Source: an uncultured Paraprevotella sp. | Lineage (GTDB): Bacteria; Bacteroidota; Bacteroidia; Bacteroidales; Bacteroidaceae | Length of the DNA stretch: 43,020 nucleotides | Reading direction: 5' to 3' | Assembly (NCBI GenBank): GCA_944321975.1 | Contig: CALUNJ010000011.1 | Location: forward strand, 1 to 43,020 | In this document: positions 25,185-34,708 of the stretch, piece by piece | Layout of the letters: each line of letters begins with the position of its first letter | Position numbering within the stretch: the stretch's first letter is position 1 | Position numbers and translations under genes: made by a program | The notes under the pieces: generated by a model | What the model was told of the DNA's origin: nothing | What the model saw: only the letters and a program-made list of their open reading frames with translations | The model's database searches: none

Positions 25185-28100
25185 TTAGAAATCTATCGTC
25201 ACACCCAAGGTATAGGACTTGGCACGCGGAGTCTGTGCGTTATCCGTCGTCACGCTGTAACCGCCATATCCCAATTCCGGGTCGACACCCGAATATTTCG
25301 TCAGGCAGAACAAGTTGTTCCCGCTCGCATAGAAGCGCAAACCGCTCAAGCCGATCTTCTTTGCTTTCTTTTCCGGCAGGCTGTAAGAAATCTGCAGATA
25401 GTTCAGACGCAAGAATGTGCCATCTTCCACGAAACGGTCGCTGATCATGGTGTTGTAATTGCGCCAGTTGTCATTGGCGATCAACGCACGCGGAATCGTC
25501 GTCACGTCGCCTTCCTTGCGCCAACGATAATTCACCGCCTGGCTTTGGTTGTTGTTGCTGCTCATGCTTTCCATGTTCAGGCGCGCCATGTTCACGATGT
25601 CATAATCCACACGATAGTTGAACTGGGCATTCAGGCTCCAACGGTCGTAATTGAAACGGAAGCCGAAACCGCCGGTCAACTTCGGCAAGGAATTGCCCAA
25701 ATAAACCAAGTCGAGCTGGTTGATGTTTCCATCATGGTTGACATCCTCGTAAATGGCATCGCCGCCCCTGAAGTCATATCCGCTGGTGTTGTCGCCGGAA
25801 GTATAGTTGAACTTCATCTGCAGGGGGTCGCCGTTCATGTCGCACAGCACGTTGCCGTTTGCGTCATACACGATCGGTGCCGTCCAACCGTTGCGTTCGA
25901 AATCCTCAATCCACTGGGCTGCCTTCGCGTCGCCATTGTTCTTGGCTTCGAGATTGTCGGCGTAGGTGTCATAGTTGTACATGTACACGCCCTTGGAACG
26001 GTAGCCGTAGATGGCCCCGAAGGGGTTGTCCACCTGCACGCGCTGCAGCAACCTCGCATTGTTCGGTTCCCAGTCGGTGTTCAAGGTCTGCAGGATCAGC
26101 GGGTCCATGCTCGTGATCACGTTCTTGTTGTTGGCGAACGTCAGGTTGACATCCATGGAGAACTTGCCCTTCTCGATGAGTTTGTTCGTCTGGATGTTGA
26201 ATTCCCAACCATTGTTTTCCATGTCGCCGGCATTGCGGTAAGGATAATTAATGAAGCCGGAGATACTCGGCACACGCACATTGGCCATCAACATGTCTTT
26301 CGTCGTCTGCTTGTACAAGTTGACGTCGGCCGTGATGCGATTGTCCCAGAAGCCCAAGTCGAATCCCACGTTCCAAGTGTATTTCATTTCCCACTTCAGG
26401 GTGTTCATCTTCAGGTTGGCCGGTGCCATGGCCGACTGGCCCAGATAGTTGGCCGCCGTCACATACTGGTTCACATACAGATAGTCCTGGCGCGGCTGGT
26501 TACCCGTCATACCCCAACCCGGGCGGACAGACAACATGGACAACCACTCGCGGGCGCCTTCCATCCAAGGCTCTTCCACCACGTTCCAACGGGCAGACAC
26601 GGCCGGGAACACGCCCCAACGGTCGCTCGGGCCGAACTTGGTCGTACCGTCCACGCGGGCAGACACGTCAAAGATATACTTTTCTTTATAGGAGTAGTGG
26701 GCAGAGAAGGTGTAGTAGAGGCTTCTCCAACGGTTAAAGTTGCTGGACATGCCCGGAGTGATGCCGCCCGCGCTCGGTGCCTCGATGCCATGAGGCAGCC
26801 CGGACACGTTCGTGCTCTGGTCGCTCGACGTACCCGACACCAACTGGAAACGCCCCATGGCCATGAAAGAGTGGTCTTCGTTCAGGAAGTGGGGCACGAA
26901 GGTCAACGTGTGGGTCGTCGTGAAAGCCAGGCTCTTCGAACTTGCGCTGGAAGCCCCGCTCACGCCGCCGGCATTCCAGTTCTGGGTGGACAAGTCGCGC
27001 GGATAGTAAGTGTCGGTGTAGGCGTTGAACACGTTCATCACCACCTTGCCGTTGTACGTCAACCGGTGCGAAGTGGCGTCTACGCCGAGGAAGTCATATT
27101 GCAACTCCAACTTCGGGTCGATGGCATACGTCGTATAGTTGTTCTTGGCATATTTCGCGCTGGCGATGGGATTCACCAAGCCGCGCTGGTCGTTCAACGC
27201 GTTTCCTTCCGCAGCCTGCAACATTTCATAATAGCGCCCCAGGGAATTGCCCTGCTCGTCCTCCTCAAAAATCGCCAAGTTCGGCATCTTGCGGTAGGCC
27301 AATGCCAGCAAATCGTCTGAGTTGCGCTGGTTCTTCGTATAAGTCATCGCGAAGTCGCTGATGATCTTGATGCGGTCGCTCACGTAGTAGTCCAACATCA
27401 TGCGGGTCGTGAAACGATCCAACTGCTGCTCGATCACGGAACCGGTCTCATGGTCGTAACCGCCGGAAATACGGAACGTGGCCTTCTCGCCACCGCCCGT
27501 GATGGAAAGGAAGTGGTTCTGCCGCCAACCGACCTGCGTCACCTCGTCCACCCAGTCGGTGTTGTTGTTGAACATCTGCCACTCGGAGAACACGCGACGG
27601 TCCGTGATATAGTTCAGTTCCGGGATGTTGGCCGCCTGGTCGCTCAACGTGGGGTTGAAATAGGCTTCCTTCAACATCATGGTGTACTGGTCGCCCGTCA
27701 GCAAGTCCACGCCCTGGGGCTGGTAGGTGCCGGTCAGGCGGAAAGAATAGGTCAGACGGGGTTTCCCGCGCGAACCGCGCTTCGTCTTGATTTCAATCAC
27801 ACCGTTGGCGCCCTGCGAACCCCAGATGGCGGTGGCCGCCGCATCCTTCAACACGCTGATGCTCTCGATGTCTTCGGGGTTGATGTTCAGCAACTGGGCG
27901 AAACGCTCCTCATTGGCCGTGTTCACATCGAAGTCCTCCTGGTCCACGTTCCACACGTCGCCGTTCACCACGATCAACGGTTCGGAACTGGTCAAGGTGG
28001 AAATAGAAGTCACACCACGCAAGCGCATGGTCGTGCCGGAACCCAGGTTACCGGAATTCATCACGATATCCAAACCAGCGATACGCCCCTGCAAAGCCTC

Positions 28101-28544
28101 GTCCACGGAAGTCAGGCCCAAGCCTTCGAATTCCTTGGCACTGATGGTCTGCATGGCACCGGAATATTCCTTTTCAGGAATGGCCAAACCGGAAGACTCC
28201 ACACGCCTTTTGGCCTTGACTTCCACGGTCTGCAGCACCATGGCGTCTTCCAACGTGATGTTATACACCCGCTTGTTGATGGGAAGCACCTGGGCTTTCA
28301 TTCCCACGTAGCTGAACTTCAGCTTGTTCTGCGGGCTTTTGACTTTCAGGGTAAAGTTTCCGTTCAAGTCGGTCACCGTGGCGGAAATGTTACGGTTGGA
28401 CGCATCCACCTCCACGACAGCCGCACCCGCCACCGGCCCGAAAGAGTCGGACACCGTACCGCTCACACTCGTAATGCCCTGGGCACCTACTGCCATTGCC
28501 ACAAACAGGCAACACAGCAAAACATAATATTTCAAATTTTTCAT
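25185..28544 (-). CDS. SusC/RagA-family TonB-dependent transporter (proximal pair)
   Basis: 1119 residues. Signal peptide ending VGAQ. The carboxypeptidase-regulatory-like domain spans about 26-98 (VSGTVSDSFGPVAGAAVVEV). A likely TonB box, LQTVEVKAK, lies near 104-112. The plug (about 125-255) contains EALQGRIAGLDIVMNSGNLGSGTTMRLRG and the family signature VLKDAAATAIWGSQGANGVIEIKT. A 22-strand-type barrel follows, ending in SYTLGVTIDF. This is a standard SusC layout. It follows the four-domain FAS1 gene by 12 bp and precedes its SusD partner by 19 bp. Confidence 0.95.
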   Translation of the reverse strand: MKNLKYYVLLCCLFVAMAVGAQGITSVSGTVSDSFGPVAGAAVVEVDASNRNISATVTDLNGNFTLKVKSPQNKLKFSYVGMKAQVLPINKRVYNITLEDAMVLQTVEVKAKRRVESSGLAIPEKEYSGAMQTISAKEFEGLGLTSVDEALQGRIAGLDIVMNSGNLGSGTTMRLRGVTSISTLTSSEPLIVVNGDVWNVDQEDFDVNTANEERFAQLLNINPEDIESISVLKDAAATAIWGSQGANGVIEIKTKRGSRGKPRLTYSFRLTGTYQPQGVDLLTGDQYTMMLKEAYFNPTLSDQAANIPELNYITDRRVFSEWQMFNNNTDWVDEVTQVGWRQNHFLSITGGGEKATFRISGGYDHETGSVIEQQLDRFTTRMMLDYYVSDRIKIISDFAMTYTKNQRNSDDLLALAYRKMPNLAIFEEDEQGNSLGRYYEMLQAAEGNALNDQRGLVNPIASAKYAKNNYTTYAIDPKLELQYDFLGVDATSHRLTYNGKVVMNVFNAYTDTYYPRDLSTQNWNAGGVSGASSASSKSLAFTTTHTLTFVPHFLNEDHSFMAMGRFQLVSGTSSDQSTNVSGLPHGIEAPSAGGITPGMSSNFNRWRSLYYTFSAHYSYKEKYIFDVSARVDGTTKFGPSDRWGVFPAVSARWNVVEEPWMEGAREWLSMLSVRPGWGMTGNQPRQDYLYVNQYVTAANYLGQSAMAPANLKMNTLKWEMKYTWNVGFDLGFWDNRITADVNLYKQTTKDMLMANVRVPSISGFINYPYRNAGDMENNGWEFNIQTNKLIEKGKFSMDVNLTFANNKNVITSMDPLILQTLNTDWEPNNARLLQRVQVDNPFGAIYGYRSKGVYMYNYDTYADNLEAKNNGDAKAAQWIEDFERNGWTAPIVYDANGNVLCDMNGDPLQMKFNYTSGDNTSGYDFRGGDAIYEDVNHDGNINQLDLVYLGNSLPKLTGGFGFRFNYDRWSLNAQFNYRVDYDIVNMARLNMESMSSNNNQSQAVNYRWRKEGDVTTIPRALIANDNWRNYNTMISDRFVEDGTFLRLNYLQISYSLPEKKAKKIGLSGLRFYASGNNLFCLTKYSGVDPELGYGGYSVTTDNAQTPRAKSYTLGVTIDF

Positions 28545-28556
28545 TTTCTTCCTCTT

Positions 28557-31379
28557 TTAAGGTTGTTGGCTGGCGGCATTCGAATATTTCTCAAACGCCT
28601 CCGCCGAATACAGCAAAGGTTCGTCAATCAGATAAATCACCGCCGATGATGAGTTGTAGATGCGGGAGGCCGTGTTGATGCTACTCAACGTCGGGTCGTT
28701 ATTCAGGTCTTGGTCCGTGTCCAAAGTACTCATCCCCGTGCGGAAACGGTATTCACGCGCAAAATGATAGCCGGCTTCCTTCTCCACCGTGCGCTTTTCC
28801 TCCACGCCCTGGTTCTCTAAGTCGGTGCAGCAGATCGTGATGTCTTTCCCGGTATTGGTCACCCTCAACGTGGAGAAGCGCCCGTTGTCTTTCAGGTAGG
28901 CCGTCTCATACGTCACCTCACCATCCAAATCCTGTGCCGGCGCATCCAGGAAGATGGACTGGTTCTGGATGTGGTAGCGCACGAAGTTGTTGATCAGCGT
29001 GTTCATGCTGTCCACCTGGGCTGCGATTTCCTCCCTTTCGTCCGGAGAGAGCGAACCGCTCTGCAACTGACGCTCCAGCCGGTTCACCTCCCGGTAATCC
29101 GGAAGCAGGTCCAGCTCATACAACCGCTCGATGTCCTCGGTCTGCGGCACGTAGATCGTGTAGTTGTAGTTCGACATCAGGTTGATGGTCTGCCCGTTGG
29201 ACACCGACTTATAAGCCGTGCCCTTGGCATCGTACAAGTTGTTCACCAAGGTGTATTCATCTGTGGTCGAGCGGGTCAGGATGTTATAGAATTCCGTATA
29301 CCTGTCATCTTCGCGCCTCAACTCGTTCAACAGGTCCGGCACGGACTTCGTGGCCGGCATGATCGGCGCGTTGTCCACGATGAAGGTTTCCCCGTTGTTC
29401 ATTTGATAATAACTCTGCTTATCTCCTTTCCTGAGCGGGATGGTCACGGCGTTTTCCCCTCCGATCTCATATTCGAACGGCGAAACGAACTCCATGTTAT
29501 CTCCTCGTCCCTCCTGCAGGATCAGCGGGCATCCGCTGCGGGTTCTCCACACGCTTTTCCCCGTAGCCTGGCTGGCCGCATCATCCTTCACGATGATGGA
29601 GTTGTCCAGGATGTCCTTCATGCGGTTGCGCACGTAATCCCGTTCGGCATCGAACACGCTCACAGCCCCATAGTTTTCCCACGGGTCTTCCAGCTCGGTG
29701 TCTCTCTTGACCAGATGCCCGTTGGAATCCTCCGTGGCATTCCAGCGGATGCATTTGATGCGGTTGCCGATCAGGTAAGGCGCGTCGTCGTAGTAGAACT
29801 CCGTGATAGTCTGCCGGCCGCGTCCCTTGCAATAGTCCACGGGATCCACATAGTTTTTCAGGGCCTCGTCCGTAGGCAGAACCAGGATGTAGGCGCTCTG
29901 CATGGAGTTCAGGTAGGCGTCGTAGTTCAGGTCCTCAATCATCGTGCGCATGATCCGGAGGTCGTCATCCAGGGAGGCCGGGAAGGTCACCGAGGAATAT
30001 TCCGGGATGTCGAACACCTTGTTGGCCTTGTAGACCACGCCATTGTTGGCCATGAGGCAAGAGTCGATGCTGGCCTCGCTCAACCCCATGTTCTCCTGCA
30101 CGGAGTTCACGACGGTCCCGAACTTGCTGGGCACCGTGGCCACCAACGAATATTTCATGTAGTTCTCCAACATGTCCAAAACGATGTGGTCGGGAATCTC
30201 GTCGATCTCGCCATAACGCTGCAGCAGCAACTGCCCGGAAGAATTCGACTTAAAGAACTCTTCGAAGGCTTTGTTCGTCGGGGCGATGATGCACCCCATG
30301 TCGGACTCCATCGCCATGCCGCCCGCACCGTTCTGGTACTGGTTCCATCCCGGATCATACGGCAGCAAGTCCGTCTTCGTCTCGCCGTCGAAGGTGGACA
30401 GCGCGTCATATCCGCCCGTGGGGGACTCGAAGCCACTGTTCAGATAACGCCAGACGAACACGGAGTCCACCTGCCCGCTGGTGTTATAGGCATTGTAGCT
30501 GTTGGTCACAGACTCGTCGTACAAAGGCACGCAGAAGCGGTCCAGCAAGCCGCTGAACGTCGAGAGGGCGGTGTCCCTCCGGATGACTTCCGCCATGTTC
30601 GTCAAGGGATCCATCACGTTTTCCAGCACCTGGATGTAGCCGTTCTGGCACGTGATGTCCTGCTCCAACAGCCGCTGGCCGTTGATGTAGGATTCCGCCG
30701 TGCTGTTGCAGGCCCCATTGGTCAGGAAAGCCAGGTCGCCATCCGTGATGGCGTTCGTCGTCATGAACGTCGGGAGGAAATGCACCATCGGTGCCGGCGT
30801 GTTGTCACGCAGCACCAGCATGCCGTCCGTGCCCGCGTTGGGATATTTCGAACGGTAATAGGCCCAATAGCTGTTATCGGGCATGTCGGCCGCCTTCAAC
30901 GCCGGAATCGAGTCGAAGAGCGACAGTGCCGTCGTGCGGCGCATGCAGGATCCCTCGGAAGGATTCTGGCTGCCGTTGGACAGGTTGGGCATCAGCTCCA
31001 TCAGGTAGGCGCTGTTCACCATGGACGAATTGAACAACAACCTCTTTTGCGAATCACTCAACCCTTCGAAGTTCCTCACTCCCCACGAATTGTTTTTGAA
31101 AAACCGGTCGTAAGCCTCATCGTTGGCCACGAACAACGTCTTGCTCCCCGTCAGGCTCAGCACCGTCTGCTGCTGAATGACCGGATCATTGATCAGCTTC
31201 AATGTCGTTTGGTAATTCCCGCGCCTCTCCAACTCTTCATAGATGCTGCTACCCAGCCATGAAGGCGTGCCGGTCAACAATTCGTCCTCACACGAGACGA
31301 ACATGCCCGCCACGAAGGATAATGCACAAGCAGAATAGGTAAAACGACAAATTCTACGTTTAATGTTACTGCCTTTCAT
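28557..31379 (-). CDS. Four-domain FAS1 (fasciclin) lipoprotein heading the operon
   Basis: 940 residues, first gene of the operon. The signal peptide ends with lipobox FVSC (Cys 30) followed by EDE, consistent with surface export. Four copies of the FAS1 first conserved block can be seen: KTLFVANDEAYDRFF (80-94), GCIIAPTNKAFEEFF (362-376), AYILVLPTDEALKNY (496-510) and YTIYVPQTEDIERLY (740-754). Matching second-block or YH motifs are NGYIQVLENVMDP (246-258), NGVVYKANKVFDIP (446-459) and FVRYHIQNQSIF (799-810). The domains are widely spaced by inserts. No enzyme motif is apparent. FAS1 modules mediate adhesion or ligand binding. Here a surface helper or receptor for the SusCD transporters is inferred. 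Confidence 0.85.
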   Translation of the reverse strand: MKGSNIKRRICRFTYSACALSFVAGMFVSCEDELLTGTPSWLGSSIYEELERRGNYQTTLKLINDPVIQQQTVLSLTGSKTLFVANDEAYDRFFKNNSWGVRNFEGLSDSQKRLLFNSSMVNSAYLMELMPNLSNGSQNPSEGSCMRRTTALSLFDSIPALKAADMPDNSYWAYYRSKYPNAGTDGMLVLRDNTPAPMVHFLPTFMTTNAITDGDLAFLTNGACNSTAESYINGQRLLEQDITCQNGYIQVLENVMDPLTNMAEVIRRDTALSTFSGLLDRFCVPLYDESVTNSYNAYNTSGQVDSVFVWRYLNSGFESPTGGYDALSTFDGETKTDLLPYDPGWNQYQNGAGGMAMESDMGCIIAPTNKAFEEFFKSNSSGQLLLQRYGEIDEIPDHIVLDMLENYMKYSLVATVPSKFGTVVNSVQENMGLSEASIDSCLMANNGVVYKANKVFDIPEYSSVTFPASLDDDLRIMRTMIEDLNYDAYLNSMQSAYILVLPTDEALKNYVDPVDYCKGRGRQTITEFYYDDAPYLIGNRIKCIRWNATEDSNGHLVKRDTELEDPWENYGAVSVFDAERDYVRNRMKDILDNSIIVKDDAASQATGKSVWRTRSGCPLILQEGRGDNMEFVSPFEYEIGGENAVTIPLRKGDKQSYYQMNNGETFIVDNAPIMPATKSVPDLLNELRREDDRYTEFYNILTRSTTDEYTLVNNLYDAKGTAYKSVSNGQTINLMSNYNYTIYVPQTEDIERLYELDLLPDYREVNRLERQLQSGSLSPDEREEIAAQVDSMNTLINNFVRYHIQNQSIFLDAPAQDLDGEVTYETAYLKDNGRFSTLRVTNTGKDITICCTDLENQGVEEKRTVEKEAGYHFAREYRFRTGMSTLDTDQDLNNDPTLSSINTASRIYNSSSAVIYLIDEPLLYSAEAFEKYSNAASQQP

Positions 31380-31641
31380 ATCTCCATTAGGTTTCTATAT
31401 TATAATCTCTTCTCTTTCTTCTAATGCGCTCCAAAGCCGCCACCCCCTTTTCACGGCGCAACGCCCCTGTCGCACAGCCAGTCATTTGCCGCCCCAGCGG
31501 CAAGACCCGTCACGCGCCATCCGGATGGCGGATGCCTCTTTCCTCAAGCCAGAATGCAGATTCCATGATATTATGATCTTTACACTCTCTTAGGTTAATT
31601 ATTCAATATTTTTTAAATCCTGCCCGCATAATGCCGCGAAA
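31380..31641 (-). promoter_or_regulatory. Long structured 5' leader of the FAS1/SusCD operon
   Basis: Between the predicted transcription start (about 31642) and the first ATG lie some 260 untranslated nt. They contain two perfect inverted repeats: a 7-bp stem with a 4-nt loop (31486-31503, TTGCCGC/GCGGCAA) and a 16-bp palindrome CGCCATCC/GGATGGCG (31515-31530). No U-tract follows, so these are not simple terminators. The length and structure suggest post-transcriptional control, but no known riboswitch class is recognised. Confidence 0.5.
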
Positions 31642-31648
31642 GGATGTT

Positions 31649-31656
31649 CAAAAGTA
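31649..31656 (-). promoter_or_regulatory. Candidate promoter (-7 element) of the FAS1/SusCD operon
   Basis: Minus-strand TACTTTTG fits TAnnTTTG. ATTG lies 21 bp upstream (31681-31678) in place of TTTG. It is the only good match in the 399-bp gap upstream of the operon. Confidence 0.55.
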
Positions 31657-31778
31657 CAACAAATCTTCAAAAACACACAATAAAATCTAATTTTTTATTG
31701 CATTTTTGCTAAAAAACATGTTTCCGGGAAATTTCAACCGCGTTGCGGCGCGATTACCCCTCGTTTTTGCAGGCCTGA

Positions 31779-32921
31779 TTACTTGCGCTTGTGTGCCGCA
31801 TACCACCTCCGCACGCACAACCCATGGAAAATGCCCGCCGCAGCCACGACGGCCGCCCCCGTCGCCATGGAGGACTCATCAAGATTTTTCAACGGGACGG
31901 CCGCCACCGAATAGCCGGCCAGAAGCCCGGATTCCCACGCCAGCAAATAGGTGTTCTGGGCCGTGGCACGCTCGCAATGCGCACAGATCCGGATGCAGGA
32001 CAGCAAATAGCGGCTCGAGACCAGCCCCAGCCCGCATCCCAGGCAGCCGGCCGCCCAGCCTGCGCCACTCCCCGAGGCCTCCTCCCAGCTATATAATAGG
32101 AAGGCCAGCAAAAGCAGGGCATAGCCCGCCGCCAGTTCCCGTTGAAGGTGGGGGCCGAAAAGCAGGACGTGCAAACACAAGGCCAGCCAGAAGCCCACGC
32201 CCAGACTCAGGTAAAACCCCGCACCGCCACACCGGCCCAGCATCAGCCCCGCAGAAAAAGCCACTGCCACAAGCGGCACAAACAGCCGCAGCCCGCGAGA
32301 GAGCCAGAAGCGGTCGGACGACCACAACGAAGGCTCCAGCGGCGCACGGAAAGGCACCCTCAACGTCCACAACAGCACGCCGGCGCACAAGCACAACGCC
32401 AAAGACCCGAAGGCGAAAAAACGCAAGCCGTAACCGCGCGCCACCACCAAGCCGGCCAACGGCCCCAGGACCAATGCCAGGCGCGTGAACCAATAATACA
32501 CGTGGGCCGCTTCCGTGCGTTTCCTCGAATCAGACAAATCCAACAGCAAAGTGCCGCCCACGGCAATCTGAAACACGCCGTAGGCACCGCCCTGCAACAG
32601 CCGCGCCGCACAAAAGACCCACACGCCCCCGTCCCAAAAGCACAAGGCCGTGGCGGCAACCATCCCCGCCACGCCCCACAAGGCCACAGACTTGCGGCGA
32701 TAGGTGTCCAGCCCGTAGTTGCAAAAAGGACCCACCAGGCACATGCCGGCCACGAAGGCCGCCGCCGCAGCCCACAGCCCCCGGCCTCCCGCAGCCTCCC
32801 ACACCAGGGAAGGCGCCACCGGAAGGAACATGTACAACGACGCGCAGACCAGGAAATCGGCCAGCACGACCTTCAGGAAATCCGCATGCCACAGCGGCTT
32901 GCGCGCTTCAGCATCCGCCAT
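31779..32921 (-). CDS. MFS-type membrane transporter
   Basis: 380 residues, almost wholly hydrophobic, with 11-12 predicted membrane segments, in the major facilitator superfamily range. Visible features are the loop GLDTYRRKSVALWG after the second helix (the position of the MFS motif A), CAARLLQGGAYGVFQIAVGG in helix 4, and a two-half layout. The substrate cannot be inferred. Its ATG shares one base with the panB stop (TGATG), so the two genes are translationally coupled. That raises the possibility of a link to pantoate or a related metabolite, though such couplings are often incidental. The sequence is unusually rich in Ala, Gly, Leu and Trp. Confidence 0.82.
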   Translation of the reverse strand: MADAEARKPLWHADFLKVVLADFLVCASLYMFLPVAPSLVWEAAGGRGLWAAAAAFVAGMCLVGPFCNYGLDTYRRKSVALWGVAGMVAATALCFWDGGVWVFCAARLLQGGAYGVFQIAVGGTLLLDLSDSRKRTEAAHVYYWFTRLALVLGPLAGLVVARGYGLRFFAFGSLALCLCAGVLLWTLRVPFRAPLEPSLWSSDRFWLSRGLRLFVPLVAVAFSAGLMLGRCGGAGFYLSLGVGFWLALCLHVLLFGPHLQRELAAGYALLLLAFLLYSWEEASGSGAGWAAGCLGCGLGLVSSRYLLSCIRICAHCERATAQNTYLLAWESGLLAGYSVAAVPLKNLDESSMATGAAVVAAAGIFHGLCVRRWYAAHKRK

Positions 32922-33742
32922 CAGTACTGCTCGCTTTCGTTAGGGAAGCGCGCCTCTTTCACATCCTCCACATAACGGCCCACCGCATCGGTCATCACCT
33001 CGTGGAGACGGGCATAGCGGCGCAGGAACTTGGGCGAAAAGCCTTCGTTCATGCCCAGCATGTCGTGCACCACCAGCACCTGGCCGTCCACCTGGCCGCC
33101 CGCACCGATGCCGATGACCGGGATCCGCAGGGCGGCGGCCACCCGCCCGGCCAAGACGGCCGGAATCTTCTCCAGCACCAGGGCAAAACATCCGGCCTCT
33201 TCCAAAAGCCTTGCGTCGGCCACCAGTTTTTCGGCTTCCGCCTCGTCTTTCGCCCTGACGGCATAGGAGCCAAACTTGTTGATGCTCTGCGGCGTAAGCC
33301 CGAGATGCCCCATCACGGGGATCCCGGCCGCGAGAATGGCTTTCACCGTGTCGATAATTTCCGCCCCGCCTTCCAGCTTCAACGCGTCGCAACCGCTTTC
33401 GCGCATGACCCGCACGGCATTGGCCACGCCGTCGGCCGGGCTGACATGATAGGTGCCGAAGGGCATGTCGCACACGACCAGCGCCCTCTTCACGCCCCGC
33501 GTCACGGAAGCGGCATGATAAATCATCTGATCCAAGGTGATCGGGAGCGTGGTGGCATGTCCCGCCATCACGTTGGAAGCGGAATCGCCCACCAATATCA
33601 CGTCCACCCCGGCTCCGTCCACGATGCGGGCCATCGTGTAGTCATACGATGTCAGCATGGCAATTTTCTTTCCCTGCTGTTTCATTTCCACCAGCCGGTG
33701 AGTGGTCACCTTGCGGGTGTCTTCAACCAAATAACCTGCCAT
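32921..33742 (-). CDS. panB: 3-methyl-2-oxobutanoate hydroxymethyltransferase
   Basis: 273 residues from the ATG at 33742. An in-frame ATG at 33772 lies inside the predicted promoter and would add ten unrelated residues. It catalyses the first step of pantothenate/CoA synthesis: hydroxymethyl transfer from methylene-tetrahydrofolate to 2-oxoisovalerate giving ketopantoate. Signatures: [26 protein letters not shown] (with the metal-binding Asp of VGDS), [29 protein letters not shown], the catalytic Glu of LEKIP, and [22 protein letters not shown]. All are in the family order and the length is normal (E. coli 264). It is coupled to the MFS gene downstream. No panC or panD is nearby. Confidence 0.96.
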   Translation of the reverse strand: MAGYLVEDTRKVTTHRLVEMKQQGKKIAMLTSYDYTMARIVDGAGVDVILVGDSASNVMAGHATTLPITLDQMIYHAASVTRGVKRALVVCDMPFGTYHVSPADGVANAVRVMRESGCDALKLEGGAEIIDTVKAILAAGIPVMGHLGLTPQSINKFGSYAVRAKDEAEAEKLVADARLLEEAGCFALVLEKIPAVLAGRVAAALRIPVIGIGAGGQVDGQVLVVHDMLGMNEGFSPKFLRRYARLHEVMTDAVGRYVEDVKEARFPNESEQY

Positions 33743-33769
33743 TTTTGGAAAAATTTTATAAATCGGGGG

Positions 33770-33777
33770 CAAAATTA
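33770..33777 (-). promoter_or_regulatory. Candidate -7 element of panB
   Basis: Minus-strand TAATTTTG fits TAnnTTTG, 28 bp before the ATG at 33742, just past the stop of the upstream phosphatase gene. It rules against the longer panB start at 33772. Confidence 0.55.
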
Positions 33778-33790
33778 ATCATTTTCTTTC

Positions 33791-34447
33791 TCAATCCAGC
33801 CCTTCCAGCATATTTTCTACGGTGAACCGGCCAAAATCGGGGATCACCACGTCGCACAAGTCCGCGATCGTCCCGGCCGGATTCGTCGTGGAAAGCCCCA
33901 CCACCTTCATGCCGGCCGCCCGCCCGGCCTTCAGCCCGTTGAACGAATCCTCGAACACGACGCAACGCCCCACCGGCAGCCCGAACACCTCCGCTCCCAG
34001 CAGATAGCAGTCCGGATCGGGTTTGGAACGCGCGAAATCCTCCGAAGTCAGGATGCGGTCGAAATAGCCTTCAAATTCCGGGTGCTTCCGATACACGTTG
34101 TGCATCTTCTCCTGATTGGAGCTGGTCACCACGGCGGTGCGGATTCCCGCCTGCCGCAAGTCCTGCAAGAACCGCTCCACTCCGGGCACATAGGTGTAGT
34201 CCATGTCCCGCTCAAAAGCGTCCAGCCCGGCTGTGATGGCGCGTTGCAGCTCCTCCTGCCCCGGAAACCATTTTTCAAAGATCTGCACCAAGGTCTGCCC
34301 CTTGATTTTCTGCTCGAAATGGGGCACTTCCGGATGATACAACCGTCCCATTCCGCCCCAAAACACCGTGTATTGCGGCTCGGTGTCGAACACCACCCCG
34401 TCTAAATCAAACAAAGCTGCCGCCCGTCTGTCCTTTCTTGTTTCCAT
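33791..34447 (-). CDS. HAD-superfamily phosphatase / beta-phosphoglucomutase-like
   Basis: 218 residues from the ATG at 34447. The frame is open 31 codons further, but that part spans the promoter. HAD motifs: I, FDLDGVVFDTEP (nucleophile Asp and acid/base Asp two residues on); II, VVTSSN; III, the Lys of SKPDPDCY; IV, VVFEDSFNG. An alpha-helical cap between motifs I and II (class C1) puts it with beta-phosphoglucomutase and phosphoglycolate phosphatase-like enzymes. It is a soluble, Mg-dependent phosphate-transfer enzyme; the sugar or other substrate is not decidable. It has its own strong promoter and a ~20-nt leader. The panB promoter follows its stop. Confidence 0.9.
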   Translation of the reverse strand: METRKDRRAAALFDLDGVVFDTEPQYTVFWGGMGRLYHPEVPHFEQKIKGQTLVQIFEKWFPGQEELQRAITAGLDAFERDMDYTYVPGVERFLQDLRQAGIRTAVVTSSNQEKMHNVYRKHPEFEGYFDRILTSEDFARSKPDPDCYLLGAEVFGLPVGRCVVFEDSFNGLKAGRAAGMKVVGLSTTNPAGTIADLCDVVIPDFGRFTVENMLEGLD

Positions 34448-34474
34448 TCCAAAAACTCTCTTCGTTTCACGGCG

Positions 34475-34506
34475 CAAAGTTAAGAAAAAGCCGCCGCCAG
34501 CACAAA
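34475..34506 (-). promoter_or_regulatory. Promoter of the HAD phosphatase gene
   Basis: Minus strand: TTTG (34506-34503), 20-bp spacer, TAACTTTG (34482-34475). Excellent consensus match; it fixes the ATG at 34447 as the start. Confidence 0.75.
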
Positions 34507-34708
34507 CCCACGGAGCCGAAAAATCCGGAACGGCAGGCAAATTCCACGTCCTTCCCCGCCCCGGCGCGCTCCATATTCCTTACATTCAAGTTGAGACTCC
34601 CCATCACAAGCCGCCCCAACGCCACAAGCCCCCCAAACGCCTCCGGGCGATGCCGGGGAAGGCCGTCCCGACCGGCATTTCCGGACGGCATGAAGAAACC
34701 AAATTTCC

